Shown piece after piece: positions 63,001-64,000 of a DNA stretch of 64,000 nt. The notes below the pieces were generated by a model that saw only the letters and a list, made by a program, of their open reading frames with translations, did no database searches and was not told the origin of the DNA. The position numbers and the translations under genes were made by a program. Origin of the DNA: Mytilus galloprovincialis (lineage: Eukaryota > Mollusca > Bivalvia > Mytilida > Mytilidae); NCBI RefSeq assembly GCF_965363235.1, contig NC_134846.1, positions 58,641,121 to 58,705,120 of the forward strand, written 5' to 3'. How positions within the stretch are numbered: position 1 is the stretch's first letter; each line of letters begins with the position of its first letter.

Positions 63001-64000
63001 ACTAATTTCTAAATCCTTAGACGTCCTCATTGCAACCATATGGCATTGCAGTACCTTATTTCTTTAAAACGAAGACAAGTTATCTTAAATTGATTGTTGC
63101 TCCTTTACGAGTCCTAAAACAATATTTACCGTTTCCAAAAAATACTTCAATAATGAATATAAAATAAAAAGCTGTGACATTTAAACCTTGCTATTCGAAA
63201 AAAAACCGGACAACTCAATTGCAAAAAACAAAAGTATATAAAAAGACAAACAATTCAATTCATGGAAGAGTTAAAAAAAAAATGAGCAATACGAACACCA
63301 CCGAAACTGTTTATGATATCAGGTGCTCCTACGGGATCGGAAAAAAAAGCTGGTTCCAGAATAGTTCAAGAAAGCTAATCAGTAGAACCAAAATTAACAT
63401 TCGCATATTCACCATTTACTTAAGAATGCCAACATTGCTATCCTTGTCGTTGTTAAAAACACAAAACGCTTGTAGTGTTACCATTAATGAGTTTTAGAGC
63501 GAATCTTATGGGTGGGTTTTTTTTCAGAACTTATATGCTTTCAGAAGAAAGGTTTTGTAAACAGTTACTATGAAATTTCCATATATTTGAAAAAAAGCTT
63601 ATCCATGACTTTTTCTGTTGTCTGCCTTCTAGAAGGAAGATAGAAAACGGAATGGCTTACAACTTGAAAACGATCTTTCTAGTCGATCAAAAAAGGTTGA
63701 CAATATTTTCTTGATGTGAATAAGTTTCATATTCGCAGAAATCACATCGGGCCACCAGGAGTATGTATTACTAAGTTTAAATGCACACGTTTTCGAACAT
63801 ACCGCAGTAATTCTTTCAATATTTGAAAAACATATTTTTATTAATGGTATTGACTTTGCTTATATTTTTAGGAATCATTTCAATGTCATTAATATGAATG
63901 ATTTATTTAACAGCGTTCCTATTACAAATATTGGTTCATTCTTGAAGGAAGGGATACAGTATAAAATATGAAAATGTTGTATAAGTTTAAAATGATTTTA
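60086..64000. other. Right-end stretch without recognised gene
   Basis: It holds dispersed repeat copies at about 62200-62290, 62650-62870 and 63230-63370 (families listed above) and a purine-rich stretch. No exon of the minus-strand SLC15A4-like copy or of another gene was found on either strand. Confidence 0.45.

Overview
This window is eukaryotic nuclear DNA: AT-rich, with short exons, long introns, GT/AG splice sites and dense decayed transposons. The dispersed repeat families (two ~140 bp copies near 40.93 and 41.82 kb, elements starting with a TATACGACCGC terminus, and repeats near 0.4, 53.3 and 62.7 kb) look to me like those of marine mussels. I infer a bivalve mollusc, most likely a Mytilus-type mussel. 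This comes from memory of repeat style and protein character, not from a search.

Five genes or gene pieces can be assembled by joining exons with matching splice phases. (1) 1-12070, + strand: the 3' part of a membrane cadherin-like gene (Ser/Thr-rich stretch, two cadherin repeats, one transmembrane helix, cytoplasmic tail). Its seventh exon is split by a 1,708 bp non-autonomous CACTA transposon. (2) 17467-31668, +: a four-exon NDUFS6-like subunit of mitochondrial complex I. Two of the four zinc-ligand positions are substituted. (3) 36137-37778, +: a two-exon voltage-gated potassium channel subunit of the non-Shaker class, with a reduced S4 and an altered S6 motif. (4) 43129-55335, +: a ten-exon SLC15A4-like proton/oligopeptide-histidine transporter, with a decayed LINE in intron 1. 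(5) 58336-60085, - strand: two exons of a second SLC15A4-like copy lying tail-to-tail with gene 4, probably a broken duplicate.

The rest is intron and intergenic DNA holding MITEs, foldback elements, minisatellites and a tRNA-Ser/Leu-like fragment. NDUFS6 introns 1 and 2 are especially element-rich: two foldback elements flanked by TTAA, a Harbinger-type MITE nested inside a larger repeat, and one of two copies of a hairpin MITE (the other lies in the cadherin gene). The cadherin gene also carries two minisatellites that arose by tandem duplication of exon-intron boundaries, so extra copies of a splice acceptor and of a splice donor lie beside the real ones.

The genes share no obvious pathway; this is an ordinary mixed animal gene neighbourhood. 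I see no operon, CRISPR array, rRNA, intact tRNA or virus. The most notable feature is the cadherin exon with its precise CACTA insertion, 3 bp target duplication and a frame that closes perfectly when the element is ignored.
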